Shown: in pieces, positions 46,818 to 57,163 of the stretch | Layout: every line of letters begins with the position of its first letter | Numbering within the stretch: position 1 is the first letter of the stretch | NCBI GenBank assembly: GCA_963668585.1 | Contig: OY764869.1 | Location: 2,356,001-2,420,000, forward strand | From: Bin87 sp963668585 | GTDB lineage: Bacteria; Chloroflexota; Dehalococcoidia; Lucifugimonadales; UBA3495 | Direction of reading: 5' to 3' | Length of the DNA stretch: 64,000 bases | Position numbers and translations under genes: made by a program | The notes under the pieces: model-generated | Seen by the model: the letters and a program-made list of their open reading frames with translations, nothing else | What the model was told of the DNA's origin: nothing | Database searches by the model: none

Positions 46818-47242
46818 GGCGCATCCGCGCATCTGCAGCCGGTGAATCGGTCCACCAGGACCCTGATGCCGCCGACCAGCATGATGTACGCCATCACCGG
46901 CGCGCCCAGGATTCCCACAATGACGCTGTCGGCGATGTCCGCGGCGCGTTGCGGCAGAGTGGGTTGCGGTTCGGGCTCGCGCTCGCCGGCAAACGCTTCG
47001 GTCGCAAAGCAGCCGGCGGATCTCAGGTCGTAGATGGCCGCCATCGCCGCGTCGGAATCGCAGTCGTCCCGTTCCAGTTCCATCACGGTGATGGCCGTGG
47101 CGATCAGCAGCTGCACCGTGACGATCGGACCATCGGCGCGCGGGTCGAACCGGACATTCCTCAAGGCCATCGTCAGCGGTTCGGGGATCACCCCGTCCGC
47201 GCACAGGTCCATCAGCGTCGGGGACTGGTTGGCGGTGGTCAT
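46814..47242 (-). CDS. Small protein with one membrane helix, paralogous to 47277 gene
   Basis: 142 residues. The first half MTTANQSPTLMDLCADGVIPEP, then LLIATAITVMELERDD and DLRSAGCFA, matches the 90-residue product of the next gene upstream, so the two are duplicates. A C-terminal extension here adds a helix (DSVIVGILGAPVMAYIMLVGGI) and a Cys tail. Function unknown. Confidence 0.65.
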   Translation of the reverse strand: MTTANQSPTLMDLCADGVIPEPLTMALRNVRFDPRADGPIVTVQLLIATAITVMELERDDCDSDAAMAAIYDLRSAGCFATEAFAGEREPEPQPTLPQRAADIADSVIVGILGAPVMAYIMLVGGIRVLVDRFTGCRCADAP

Positions 47243-47276
47243 GCTGGCTCCTTGTTCGGATGCGAGTCGGACCGGT

Positions 47277-47549
47277 TCAGCGCCCGTAGGCCAGGGCGGC
47301 GGACGCCATGTTGCAATCTCCCTGAAGGTCGCTCAGGGCCAATCCGGTTACCTTGATTGACTCGCGATCGCTGGTCCTTTCCCGTTCGCATATCGTCATC
47401 GCGGCCCCGATCAGGAGCTTGACCGCTGCGATACTGTCGGGCGCATCGCAGTCGAACCCGACCCGTTCCATCGCTTCCGGAGACGGTTCGGGTATCAGCC
47501 CGTCCGCGCAAAGGTCCATCAGACTCGGGGACTGGTTGGCGGCGGTCAT
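47277..47549 (-). CDS. Small soluble protein, paralogue of the 46814 gene
   Basis: 90 residues: MTAANQSPSLMDLCADGLIPEP, LLIGAAMTICERERTSD, LSDLQGDCNMASAALAYGR. Lacks the membrane extension of its paralogue. Starts 4 bases inside the end of the 47546 gene (ATG/TGA overlap). No family recognised. Confidence 0.65.
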   Translation of the reverse strand: MTAANQSPSLMDLCADGLIPEPSPEAMERVGFDCDAPDSIAAVKLLIGAAMTICERERTSDRESIKVTGLALSDLQGDCNMASAALAYGR

Positions 47550-47752
47550 TGTTGTTCCTCCAGGTCATGGTCGGCCGTGTCGGTCGAATCCGCGGCGCCG
47601 TTGTCGATCAGCAGGGTTCGGCCGCTGGACGTCTTGAACCTCACCTCGTCGCCGGCGGGTACCTGCCCCTCGACGCCCGTCCTGAGGTCCTTGAACTCCA
47701 GGTTGCCGTCGGCGTCCACATGGATGATCAGCGTGTGCGCCGGGTTCTGCAT
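47546..47752 (-). CDS. Small acidic beta-rich protein
   Basis: 68 residues from ATG 47752, which has GGAGGAA in front and lies after the stop of the upstream gene; an earlier in-frame ATG (47785) lies inside that gene. Sequence TLIIHVDADGNLEFKDLRTGVEGQVPAG then VRFKTSSGRTLLIDN suggests a compact beta fold with an acidic tail. Unknown function. Confidence 0.6.
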   Translation of the reverse strand: MQNPAHTLIIHVDADGNLEFKDLRTGVEGQVPAGDEVRFKTSSGRTLLIDNGAADSTDTADHDLEEQQ

Positions 47753-47763
47753 GGTTCTTCCTC

Positions 47764-48099
47764 CTATCGGCCGCAGCTCTTGCACTTGCGGCGGTACCGG
47801 TGGTTGATGCCGATGGTGAGCAGGACGGGAAGCACGCTGGCGAGGAATGCGATGGCTCCATAGCCGACCAGCGCCTGCGCGGCTTCCGGCGCGAACCAGG
47901 TGAACGTGCCGGGATTGACGTAGGCGTACACCGTTTCGGTGGCTGCTACGAGGAACAGCATGATGCTGCCGCCGAACAGGGTGGTGGCGATGAGGTTGGA
48001 GACCATCACCACCAGCAGTGGCCAGCTGCGGCCCCCATACTTTGCGGAGCTCTGGCGCCAGCTGCTGGCGGCGCTGCGTTGGAGCATTCCTGAGATCAT
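47764..48099 (-). CDS. Small membrane protein with zinc-ribbon-like C-terminus
   Basis: 111 residues with three hydrophobic stretches (LLVVMVSNLIATTLFGGSIM, LFLVAATETVYAYV, LVGYGAIAFLASVLPVLLTIGI) and a basic tail RRKCKSCGR with one CxxC. It follows the giant gene by 12 bases. Family unknown. Confidence 0.65.
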   Translation of the reverse strand: MISGMLQRSAASSWRQSSAKYGGRSWPLLVVMVSNLIATTLFGGSIMLFLVAATETVYAYVNPGTFTWFAPEAAQALVGYGAIAFLASVLPVLLTIGINHRYRRKCKSCGR

Positions 48100-48279
48100 T
48101 TCGTTGCCCCCCTATTGACCGTCAAACTGGACGATGATGTTGGGACGCACGTACTTCTGATCGTCCTCATCTTCCTTGCGCTTGCGTCCGCCGCCCCCGC
48201 TCCGTCTGCCGCCGCCCACCATGGCTCCGCCCGGCACGCTGTTGTTTGCCGAGCGTCGGCTGCCACCGGTGGCCGGACC

Positions 48280-48760
48280 CTGCCCGGGCCGGTAGTTGAT
48301 GCCTGAGTAGTCCGTTCCCTGGGAAACGCTCGATTTGGACCTAGCGGATCGTCTGGCCTCGACGGCGGCTTTGAGCGTGTCAACGTCCCGGTCCAGGTCG
48401 CCGGTAGGTTCCTGCCCCACAACCTTCCGGTAACTTGCCTGGAACTTCTCCAACTCGGCCCGGGTCTCTGGCCGACGAATGGCGTTGGTCCGCGCGTCCG
48501 GCCCGTTGTCGGCTGGCGAATCGGAAGCTGCTGCGCTGTCGGGCGGCATCTGCAACTGGGAATAGTCGACGCTCTGCCCGTTCGCTCCCGGTCCTTCCTG
48601 CTGCACCGGATTGATGGTCCGGTAGTCGATCTGCTGGGCGGCCTCGGGCAACCGAATGGCGCTGTAGTCGGAGGACGATTGGGGCATCTGCAGGTTGGCG
48701 TACTGCCCAAGATCGTGGGAAGGTCCGGCAGACGGGTATTGCAGCTTGCTGTAATCGACT
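48280..48760 (-). repeat. Six YxxL/I peptide repeats in the giant protein's C-terminus
   Basis: Reading N to C: YSKLQYP, YANLQMP, YSAIRLP, YRTINPV, YSQLQMP and, further on, YSGINYR. The first five are 8-16 residues apart, set in Gln/Ser/Pro-rich linker. Two neighbouring pairs have the spacing of ITAM-like tandem YxxL/I motifs. Confidence 0.7.
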
Positions 48761-49089
48761 CCCTCCTGACCAATGTTGGCGTCCCGGCGGCGGGTGGTGG
48801 ACTCCAGGTCCACGCTGTCCTCGTCCACCTCGATCAGTACCGAACCGGCGCGATGCACGTTGCCCCGGGGATTGTCGGGTCCGAAGCTTCGGATGCGCAC
48901 GGTGTGCTCACCCGTCACTAGGTCGATGGTGTGGCGCACCGGCTCTATGAACTCCACCTCGCGGGGATGGACGTCGGGATCGCTGGCGACCGGGTTAGGT
49001 ATTTCGGTGCGGCGGGCAGATGCGTCTGGGCCGTCGTCATCTCGCCTGGTCGGACGGTCTCCGGACGGGCGTCCTGGCGTCCGTTGTGT

Positions 49090-49450
49090 CGCAATGTCAA
49101 CGGGTCTGCCGGTGGCAGGATCGATGGGGCGACCGGTGTCGGGGTCGACGGGTCTGCCGGTGGCGGTATCTACGGACCTGCCGAGTTCGGGTCGCGGAAT
49201 CGTCGGGTCCGGGGTGCGAACCTCCGGCGCCGTGGGATCACCTGGGCGCGGGTCGACGGGCTGACCGGTGGCGGGGTCTATGGGCCTGCCGGTGGCTGGA
49301 TCCACGGAAGACCGCCCGACCCGCGGCGCTCCTGGGTCCGGAGTGCGAACCTCCGGCGCCGTGGGATCACCTGGGCGCGGGTCGACGGGCTGACCGGTGG
49401 CGGGGTCTATGGGTCTGCCGGTGGCTGGATCTATTGGCCGACCGGTAACG
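49090..49450 (-). repeat. TGRPIDPATG-type tandem repeats in the giant protein
   Basis: Short units ATGRPIDP/ATGQPVDP alternate, and a longer unit containing RPGDPTAPEVRTPDP occurs twice. At the DNA level a block of over 60 bases is identical around 49,205-49,300 and 49,335-49,430, showing recent slippage or duplication. Confidence 0.75.
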
Positions 49451-52400
49451 GGATCAAATCTGACTAAAGGAGAAAACGCACCACGAGTAGCGGTAGCGCC
49501 ACGATCAGACCCAATATCCCTATCCCGATCGCGATCATTTTCAATTCGTTCTTGAGCGTCTTCACGGTTTTCACCTCGGTCTATCCCCACTCGAGCGGTC
49601 CCCTGTCGCCATTCGGCTCGGGAGATCAGCCGGGTGGTCCCGTCCCTGCCCGAAATTCGCAGGGCGTCGTCCGGATCCACGCCGCGACTTGCCAGTTCAT
49701 CCAGGTCGGCCTGCAGGAACGTGCGCATCGCGCCATCCGAATCCCGCTGGACCACATAGAAATTGTCCGTGCGGCCGCGTGCGTTGTCTAGGGCGGCCAG
49801 GACGTTGCTCCGAAACACCTGCAATCGTCCCGACTGATTCGCCGGCGGCTGGTCGGTGTACCGGAAGACGGTCTGGCCATCCACCTTCTGCAGTCCAACA
49901 GGGCGCTCCCTGAATATCTCCGGACCGTCGCCGCCGGCGATGCGTTGGCCAGCGGGAATGCCGGCCTCAAGCTCAACCACGGCGGTCGGATTCATGATGC
50001 CTGTATCCACATCCCCGCCGAACACCTTGCGCACCGGCTGCACGTTGGCCACGTTCTGCGGGTCCACCAGGTCTATGAACCCAGGACCACTGACCGCAGC
50101 GCGCTGGCTTCCAAATGCAGAGCCTGGGACCAGGCTGGGCGCTCCGGCAGTGGTAACAAAGAACCGGTCTTCCACCTCAGGCAGCGGATTCCCCGCGCTG
50201 TCAAACTTGTGCAGGCTGATCACGCCGCCGGGCTCCGCCGAAGCAGCGGCAATGTCTCCGGCCGTCGCCGAGGTGTGAGTTACGGCGCCTCGGCCTGTCT
50301 CCATGCCGGCTCGGGAGCCACCCACATAGACGGTCTGAGTGCCTCCACCGGCGGTGGGCACCTCGATGGCCTGGGGCACGCCAGTCTCCCGATATCGAGC
50401 GAATGCCAGATCCCGCTGGTGCAGCAGTCCCTCCGCAGGCGAGACGGGCACGCCGTCGATGATGACGTTCTCCCCCATGGCCACCGGTATGTTGCTGACG
50501 CCGGGAGGCTTGGTGCGGGTGCCCGCCAGTTGATAGGGAGCCCGGCCTGTACCCTGGGCCTGTGATTGCAGTGTCCGACGGCCGCCCGTTGCGATCTGCA
50601 GGGCAGGCTTGGGATTGCGCACCACCACCAGGCCAGCGCGGCCAGCCTTTCCAACCGCTCCCGCTCCGGGCAGCGGAACTACGTCCAAAAGACCCATGCT
50701 GGTTAGCCACGCAATATCGCCAGGGCTGTATCCGTCGCGGCCTCTAACGCCCACGTCAAGAGCCGTCCCTGCCACGGGCACGAGCCCCAGGTTGAGGTCG
50801 ATTGGAATGGACGAATCAAACTGGGAAACGTGGCGGCCAGTCCCGACCGCTCGAAAAGCGTCTGCAACGGGGCCAACGTCGATCGTGCCGACGGTGGTTT
50901 CGTCAAGGATCTGCTGGGCCTGGTTCGCGGTTAATATGCTGCGCCAATTCGGCCCGTACAAACGCTCAGCGACCACCGCTTTTTCTTGCTCCAGGTCGCG
51001 GAGGTCATCTGCGGCGGTTTGATCCTGATTATGGCCTGTGACCAGAGAGCTTGCTCCGACCCGGCTCCTCGCATCCGCTATCTGGCTGTCGAGGTCTTGC
51101 AAGTGCAAGCGGTCCAACCGGTTGGCTTCGGTTCGGTCATGGTCCTCCACTCCGAAGCCGCCTACGAAGCCGTCCCTGGCTTCATAGGTGCGCTGAACCT
51201 GCCGTCCCAAATCCTGCAGCTCAGTGGGCGTGAGTGGCGCTCCGGACCCAGTGTCGCCGTGGGGAATGCCCAAGCGGTCCGCTTCGGCGACGATGGCCTT
51301 GTACGTGGCCGCGTATGAGGCGTCGGCCATTGGATTGTGAATCGCGTAGTACTGCTGGAGAGCGATGTCCCTGGCGGTCTGCTCAGCGCGCAACGCTTCA
51401 GGCGCGACCGCATCGGCCATGTCGATGTGGTCCTGGGTGACCGGTCCTTCCACCGGCCCGAGAATGGATTCCACATAAAGCCGTGTGTTCAGTGAAACGG
51501 CAGATTGATCCGTTCCCTGGCTGAGGCGACCGATGTCGGCCTGCTGCACGGCGAACGGTGTGGGCGCGTCGCTGGCGAAGTCGCCGGCCTCATCGAAGTC
51601 ATCCGGAGGCACGAAGGCGAAGCCGCCCTGGCCGTCCTGGACCAGCGTGTGGCCCTGGGCCTCGGCCTCTTTCACCTGCCGGTCCGTCTCGGCGTCGATG
51701 ATGCCGATGACGGGATGATTGACCATGCCGGCCAGGGCAGGGTTGCCGACGGCGTTGGCCAGCCCAGGGGAGATCTCGCCCGTGGGCAGCGTGCTGGCAA
51801 TGTCGATATCCCGGTCTTGGGCTACGCTGGTCGGCGTGCCGTCCTCGGTGCGGCCGAACTCGCTGGCCATTACAGGCCTGCTGGTGTCGGTGGCCAACTC
51901 GGCCGCGACGATTGTGCCGTCGGGCTGCCGATACCCCACCACGGGATCGTCAACGTCGCCGGTCGGGCGCGTCTCTTCGAAGGGATTTACAACGGTGGCG
52001 GGATCGCCAGCGACCGTCGGTTGGGTGGCCTCAAACGGATTGACGACTTCGGGTCCGCCCAGCGCGGGCAAGGGGTCTTCAGGCGGCGCTATGTTCGTGC
52101 CTATCACGTTGCCGGCGCCGTCGCTGATGGTGTAGGAGCCGGAGAGGTTCGGGTTGCCGCTCCTCACGTTGTCGGCCAGGTCGGAATCGTTGACCCGGTA
52201 GGTCGCGCCGGTGCTCGGGTCCGTGTAGGACACCGTGCCGTCGTCGTTGACGGTGTACTCGGTTACCGGCGCTGGTCCGGGTGACACGGCCGATCCGCGA
52301 CCATCATCATCGTTGTTGGTCGTGAAGGTGAACTGCCCCGTCCGGCCGTTGAACCGTATCTCGCTGGAATCATCGCCGCGCTCGGTCATGGCGGACGACG

Positions 52401-54973
52401 CATCACCCTGTGTGGCATCGTAGCTGGCAAACAGTTCCTGCAGCGCGTCTTCACTGAATGTTCCCGTTCGGCCCAGGTGCGCGATTCCTTCTCGCAGCGG
52501 CCGAGGGAGTCCGGAGGCGCCCACGCGGTCCTCCATGAGCTGGAATGCTCCGGCGAGCTCGGGATGGTCCTCCTTGAGCCTGAGGATGTCGGCTATGGCC
52601 TGGTTCTGGGCATCGACGTGGCTGGATCTGACGTTTCGGTCGGAGTCGCGCCGATCCTGCACCAGGTCGCTGTTGTCCAGAGCATTGGCAAAATCGATGA
52701 CGGCTGAGACGTTTTCGGTATCGGCCTCTATCTTCGCGTCGGCGTCGGCAACGGTGGCGCCGGGCTGCAGTCCCATGCTCGCGGCCACTTCCGGAACCAG
52801 CGGCGTGGTCGGCAGGGCCCCGCCGCCCGGGTTTCGCCGCGCGACCTCGGCGTCCACCTGTTCCCTGGTGGCGTCAGGGGGAAGCCCCAAGGAGACTGCG
52901 AACTCTCTGAGCTGTTCAGCGTTGTTCGCATCGATGGCCTCGTTGATCTGGTCAACCGTGGCCGCGGGAGGCAACCCCAGACGCTCGGCCAATTCACTGT
53001 TGCCGTCGATGCCGCGAAGGCGGTCCAGGTCTTGCCGCGCGGCATTGAGTTTTTTCGCCGCTTCATCGACGAGGGCGCCGGCGTCTTGCACCGCTGCAAA
53101 CCACTCCTCCAGGGTGTCGTATTTGCTCCGGCCGGCGCTGCTGTTGATGTCCTGCAGCACGCTGTTGGCGGCATCGTATTCAGCCTGGGCGTCCCTGATG
53201 GACTGGTCGGCCTTATCCAGTACTTCCCGGTCCGCTGCGTCGTCGCCGGTCACTATCTTCAATCGGTCGGCGTAGAAGGGCAGCAGTTCGTTCCTGATAT
53301 AGTCCCGCAGGGACATCTGCTCGCCGTCATACACGATCAGGTACTTGTCGAAGCGGTCGTTGTCGGACATGGCGGACAGGGCTTCGTAGTTTTCGGAGGA
53401 AGCTGCCTGGCCGTCCACCTCGTTGATACGGTCCATCCAGGTTTCCGTCATGGCCTGGTCGGAGTTGGGCAGGGGTTCGGCTTCGGGGTCCTTCAGGCGC
53501 TCAATCTCCGCGTTGATGTCCTCGACGCTGGCGTTGACGGGTAGGCCCAGGCTCACCGCAATCTCGGCGTTGTGTTCGCCGGTTTCGATTCGCTTTTGCG
53601 TCTGCGGGATCACATGATCCGTCAGGTATTCCCCGACGGTCATCTGGGTGGGGGGCTGCGGCCCGTCGCCATCGGGGTCGAATCTGACCGGGAGAGAAGC
53701 CACGTTTGGGTCGTCGGCCATTTGCTGGAGCGCGGCGAGGTCCGCAGGTTCAGCCGTTTGGGTGATGCTGTCGATTTGCGCCAGCGTTCGGTCAAGTGCG
53801 TGGTCGGTCCGCACGTTGCCGAGCAGGTGATTCCTGATGTATGAACCGAGGGAGATCCTCTCGCGTTCGCCGTCCCCGTCGGTGTCGTACAGGACGGTGG
53901 CGCTATCTGCGATCCCTGAATCGGCGATGATCTCCAGGACTTCGATATTGAGGTCGCTTGCCGCTTCCTGGACGATTTCGAGCGCGTCGTTTCCGCTCAC
54001 GTCCGCCAGGTCGTAGGTTTCGCCGCGAAACGTGAACGTGCCATCGTTGTGGAGGGTCGTTGTAGTGGACCCTCCATCGGAGCCAGCGCCCCCGAAGAAG
54101 GCATCGTTATCACCGGTATTTCGGATTTTGTAGGTCTGCCTGGGGTCGCTCGCCAGGGCGACGTTGTAATCGTAATCGTTGGTGAGCGGATTCCAAGTGT
54201 AGCTGGTGACGGTGTACTCGACGCCGTCCTGGGTGACGGTGTCGCCTTCTGTGTATTGAGGATCAGGCCGGTCGCCGTTGCCTGATCCGGAACCCGACCC
54301 CGACCCTGATCCGGAACCGCTGTGGGATGCTTCGTGGGCGTCCACGGCGCTCTGGTATGCGGCCGCGGCGCTGCTCTGTCTCGAAGCCCAAACTCTCTTT
54401 CGTTGCCGATACCCTGAAAGTTGCGACTCCAGAGATGCTATTTGGTCAGCGTCCGTTTCAGGATCGAGCGCTGATATGGCTGCCTCTGTCTCATTGATGA
54501 GACGCGCGTACCTGCTGTTTTCTGCAAACGCCTCTTGCCATTCGTCATACGCTGACTGCACATCGGGAGGCAGCCCAGTTCCGGAGTGTCTGGTCACCCG
54601 TTGGTTCGCGCCGGACGGCGTTTGCTTGGTGGGTTGTTGGTCCTGACCTTGCTGCCGGCCCTGGTCGGGCTGGGCAGCGCCGCCTTGGGAATCCGATTTG
54701 GTATTCTGCGGATCCTGCTGCGGCGCGGTTCCTGGCGGCGCGCCGTCGGTCTTTTGCCCCTCCGGTGGCGGGAGCGGCTCGGCGCCACCCTGTTGTCCCT
54801 GGGGTGGTTCGGTGTTGGTCGAAGACTCCCCTGGTGGTTGATCCGGTTGCGAATCGTCCTGGTCATCCTGGCCTTGTTGGTCCTGCGGCGCGCCGGAGCC
54901 GGTTCCACCACCGGGCTTGCTTTGGCCGTCAGCGCCGCCATTGCTGGCGCCACGATTGCTGCCGTTATCTAGG

Positions 54974-56420
54974 CTTTACGCATAATTTAGAAAAGTATAA
55001 AGACAGGGTAAGCTGGCCTGACCCAAATTCCACTAAAGGTCCAGCCATGCTCACCCTGCCCGATGCCATTGTACCCCTGCTCCTTCACTTCGCCACGCTG
55101 TTCACCAACCCGACCTGGCAGAAAGCCCAACTGCTATTGGTCGGTACGATCCTCGCCCCGGGCCAGCGCACCGTGGCCGCAGCGCTGCGGGTCATGGGCC
55201 GCAGCGACCAGCGCGACTACGCTCGCTACCACGAGGTGCTCAACCGGGCGGTGTGGTCGTCCCGTGAGGTGGCACACGTCCTGCTGCTGCTGTTGCTCCA
55301 GCACCTGGATCGCGGCGACGGCCCGCTGATCTTCGGCATCGACGAGACCCTGGAACGGCGTCGTGGCGCCAAGATCAGGGCCAGGGCCATCTACCGCGAC
55401 CCGGTGCGTTCCAGTCGGTCTCAAGTGGTCAAGGCCAGTGGATTGCGCTGGATCTCCCTGATGTGGCTGGGACAAGTCCCCTGGGCGGGGCGCCATTGGG
55501 CGTTGCCAGTGCTCACGGTGCTGGCGCCCTCGTCTCGATACCATCAGCAACAGGGACGCCGGCACAAGAAGATCACCGACTGGGCGCGGCAGATGGTCAT
55601 GCAACTGCGCCGCTGGCTGCCACAGCGCCCACTGGTGCTCGTGGGCGACAACGGCTATGCCGTGCTGGATTTGCTCCACTGCTGCCAGTCCCTGCGTGAA
55701 CCCGTCACCCTCATTGCCCGCTTGCGCCTGGACGCCGCATTGTACGCACCAGCGCCAGTCCGTCAGCCGGGTCACAAAGGTCGTCCACCGCTGAAGGGCC
55801 CGCGGCGGCCATCGCTGAAAACACTGCTCGACCAGGCCGACGTGACTTGGGACAGCGCCGAGGTGGACTGGTATGACGGCACCACCCGCGCAGTGGAACT
55901 CACCTCCCAGACCGCGGTGTGGTACCGCTCTGGCAAGCCGCCCGTCACCATCCGCTGGGTGCTGATCCGCGACCCCCAGGGCGCCTTCGATCCCCAGGCT
56001 CTGCTCTGTACCGATCCGGCGGCAGACCCGACCCAAATCCTGGAATGGTTTGTGCTGCGCTGGCAACTGGAAGTCACCTTTCACGAGGTCAGGACCCACC
56101 TGGGCGTGGAGACCCAGCGCCAGTGGTCCGACCTGGCCATCGCCCGCACCACACCCGCCCTGCTGGGGCTCTTCTCCTGGACCACCCTGGCTGCCCACGC
56201 GTTGCAAAAACGGCACCCCATCACCCAACGCAAAGCGGCCTGGTACGACAAACCGTCGCCGACTTTCGTGGACGCCATCGCCCTGGTGCGCCGCCACCTG
56301 TGGCTGGCGTCAGAGGGTTTCTCACTGTCGGTCGCTGACCCCGACACGCAGGAACTACCGGTGGCTCTGTACCACCGACTCGTGGATTCCCTCGCCTACG
56401 CCGCTTGAAAATGCGCAAAG
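54974..56420 (+). mobile_element. IS701/IS4-type insertion sequence
   Basis: About 1.45 kb. Ends CTTTACGCAT (left) and ATGCGCAAAG (right) are inverted repeats with one mismatch. Flanks TCTAGG (left) and TCCAGG (right) look like a target duplication with one change. It lies in opposite orientation in the giant gene, between codons 39 and 40. Confidence 0.85.
55047..56408 (+). CDS. IS701/IS4-type DDE transposase
   Basis: 453 residues. Typical sequence blocks are YHEVLNRAVWSSREVAHVLL, the first Asp in IFGIDETLERRRGAKIRARAIYRDPVRSS, a second Asp in VLVGDNGYAVLDLL, and the Glu segment WFVLRWQLEVTFHEVRTHLGVETQRQW. The frame is intact and full-length, so the element may still be active. ATG 55047 is followed directly by LTLPDAIVPLLLHFA. 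The IS4 versus IS701 label rests on sequence resemblance only. Confidence 0.88.
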   Translation: MLTLPDAIVPLLLHFATLFTNPTWQKAQLLLVGTILAPGQRTVAAALRVMGRSDQRDYARYHEVLNRAVWSSREVAHVLLLLLLQHLDRGDGPLIFGIDETLERRRGAKIRARAIYRDPVRSSRSQVVKASGLRWISLMWLGQVPWAGRHWALPVLTVLAPSSRYHQQQGRRHKKITDWARQMVMQLRRWLPQRPLVLVGDNGYAVLDLLHCCQSLREPVTLIARLRLDAALYAPAPVRQPGHKGRPPLKGPRRPSLKTLLDQADVTWDSAEVDWYDGTTRAVELTSQTAVWYRSGKPPVTIRWVLIRDPQGAFDPQALLCTDPAADPTQILEWFVLRWQLEVTFHEVRTHLGVETQRQWSDLAIARTTPALLGLFSWTTLAAHALQKRHPITQRKAAWYDKPSPTFVDAIALVRRHLWLASEGFSLSVADPDTQELPVALYHRLVDSLAYAA

Positions 56421-56563
56421 TCCAGGTTATTGTTCCCGCCGGTTTCCCGGCACTCGTGAAGCGCCAGCCACGGGTCGGGCTCGCCGTACAGCAGTCTCTC
56501 GATGGGGTCGTCGAGCTCTATCAGCAGGTTTTTCATGTCAAACACCTATGTTGCGGCGAAAAT

Positions 56564-56725
56564 TCAGAACAGGATCTGCGCCAGCCGGTAGCAGCCAACC
56601 GCGGCCGCGGCGACGCCGGCGGTGTAGGCCGACCAGAACACCCGGGGCCACCAGTGGCGGAGCCGGTCGGACCGGCGCCCGTAGCGCAGCCAGCGCACGT
56701 TGTTGCTGTTGGGGTAGGCGATCAT
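56564..56725 (-). CDS. Small single-pass membrane protein (53 aa)
   Basis: MIAYPNSNNVRWLRYGRRSD then RHWWPRVFWSAYTAGVAAAAV and a short end. The ATG overlaps the stop of the upstream gene (ATGA), a pattern repeated through this run. One basic, Trp-rich membrane helix. No family. Confidence 0.6.
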   Translation of the reverse strand: MIAYPNSNNVRWLRYGRRSDRLRHWWPRVFWSAYTAGVAAAAVGCYRLAQILF

Positions 56726-57120
56726 GATTCCTCCGCGTCGCGCCTTGGCGGGTTGACCAGCGCCGCCACCGGCCCGCCGTACATCAGCAGGCTGGGCAGC
56801 AGGATCAGGAAGAAGGCGGCGAAGTTGGGCAGCAGCTCGCGGGTGAGGTCCGTCGTGCCGGTGAGACCCTGGTAGATGGGCCAGTTCAGCGCGTAGGTCA
56901 CGGCGTGGAGCTGCAGCGCCATGATCCACATCAGCCGGTCCGCCCAGCTCCGGTGGCCTCCCGACCAGCTGGCGAGCCCGGCCGCGCAGTGCGCGATGGC
57001 CAGGACCACCAGCTGGATGATGGGCCAACTGGCCCCGTAGAAGGGCTGGTGGGTGTCGCCCAGGGCGCGCAGCCCCAGGCTCACCACCAGCGCGAAGCCC
57101 ACGGCAATCAGCGCCAGCAT
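56722..57120 (-). CDS. Four-helix membrane protein, family unknown
   Basis: 132 residues: helices MLALIAVGFALVVSLGLRAL, WPIIQLVVLAIAHCAAGLAS, RLMWIMALQLHAVTYALNW and NFAAFFLILLPSLLMYGG, with short loops. Coupled to the small 53-residue gene. Its size resembles inner-membrane subunits of secretion or virion assembly systems, but no homology is seen. Confidence 0.65.
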   Translation of the reverse strand: MLALIAVGFALVVSLGLRALGDTHQPFYGASWPIIQLVVLAIAHCAAGLASWSGGHRSWADRLMWIMALQLHAVTYALNWPIYQGLTGTTDLTRELLPNFAAFFLILLPSLLMYGGPVAALVNPPRRDAEES

Positions 57121-57163
57121 GGTTGATGGATCCTCTTGCCGTCCGACTTCGCCAGAAACGGCC

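Larger units (their letters stand above)
48112..56536 (-). pseudogene. Giant low-complexity/coiled-coil protein, gene split by an IS701/IS4-type element
   Basis: Piece 1 (56536-56421) starts MKNLLIELDDPIERLLYGEP; piece 2 (54967-48112) continues the same frame. Without the IS the gene encodes about 2,323 residues. Layout: short start; about 125 Gln/Gly/Pro/Asp-rich residues; coiled-coil segments separated by a (GS)n run; repeated SLGLPxxASxExxxAE units; a middle domain (ENVIIDGVPVSPAEGL, VYVGGSRAGMETGRGAV, NPTAVVELEAGIPAGQRI) that vaguely recalls ADP-ribosyltransferase or polymorphic-toxin regions; tandem TGRPIDPATGQPVDP repeats (about 49,100-49,450); C-terminal (D)YxxL/I-type repeats and a basic KRKEDEDD tail. 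No membrane helix. The big downstream piece (2,161 codons from GTG 54597) may still be made. Confidence 0.8.
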
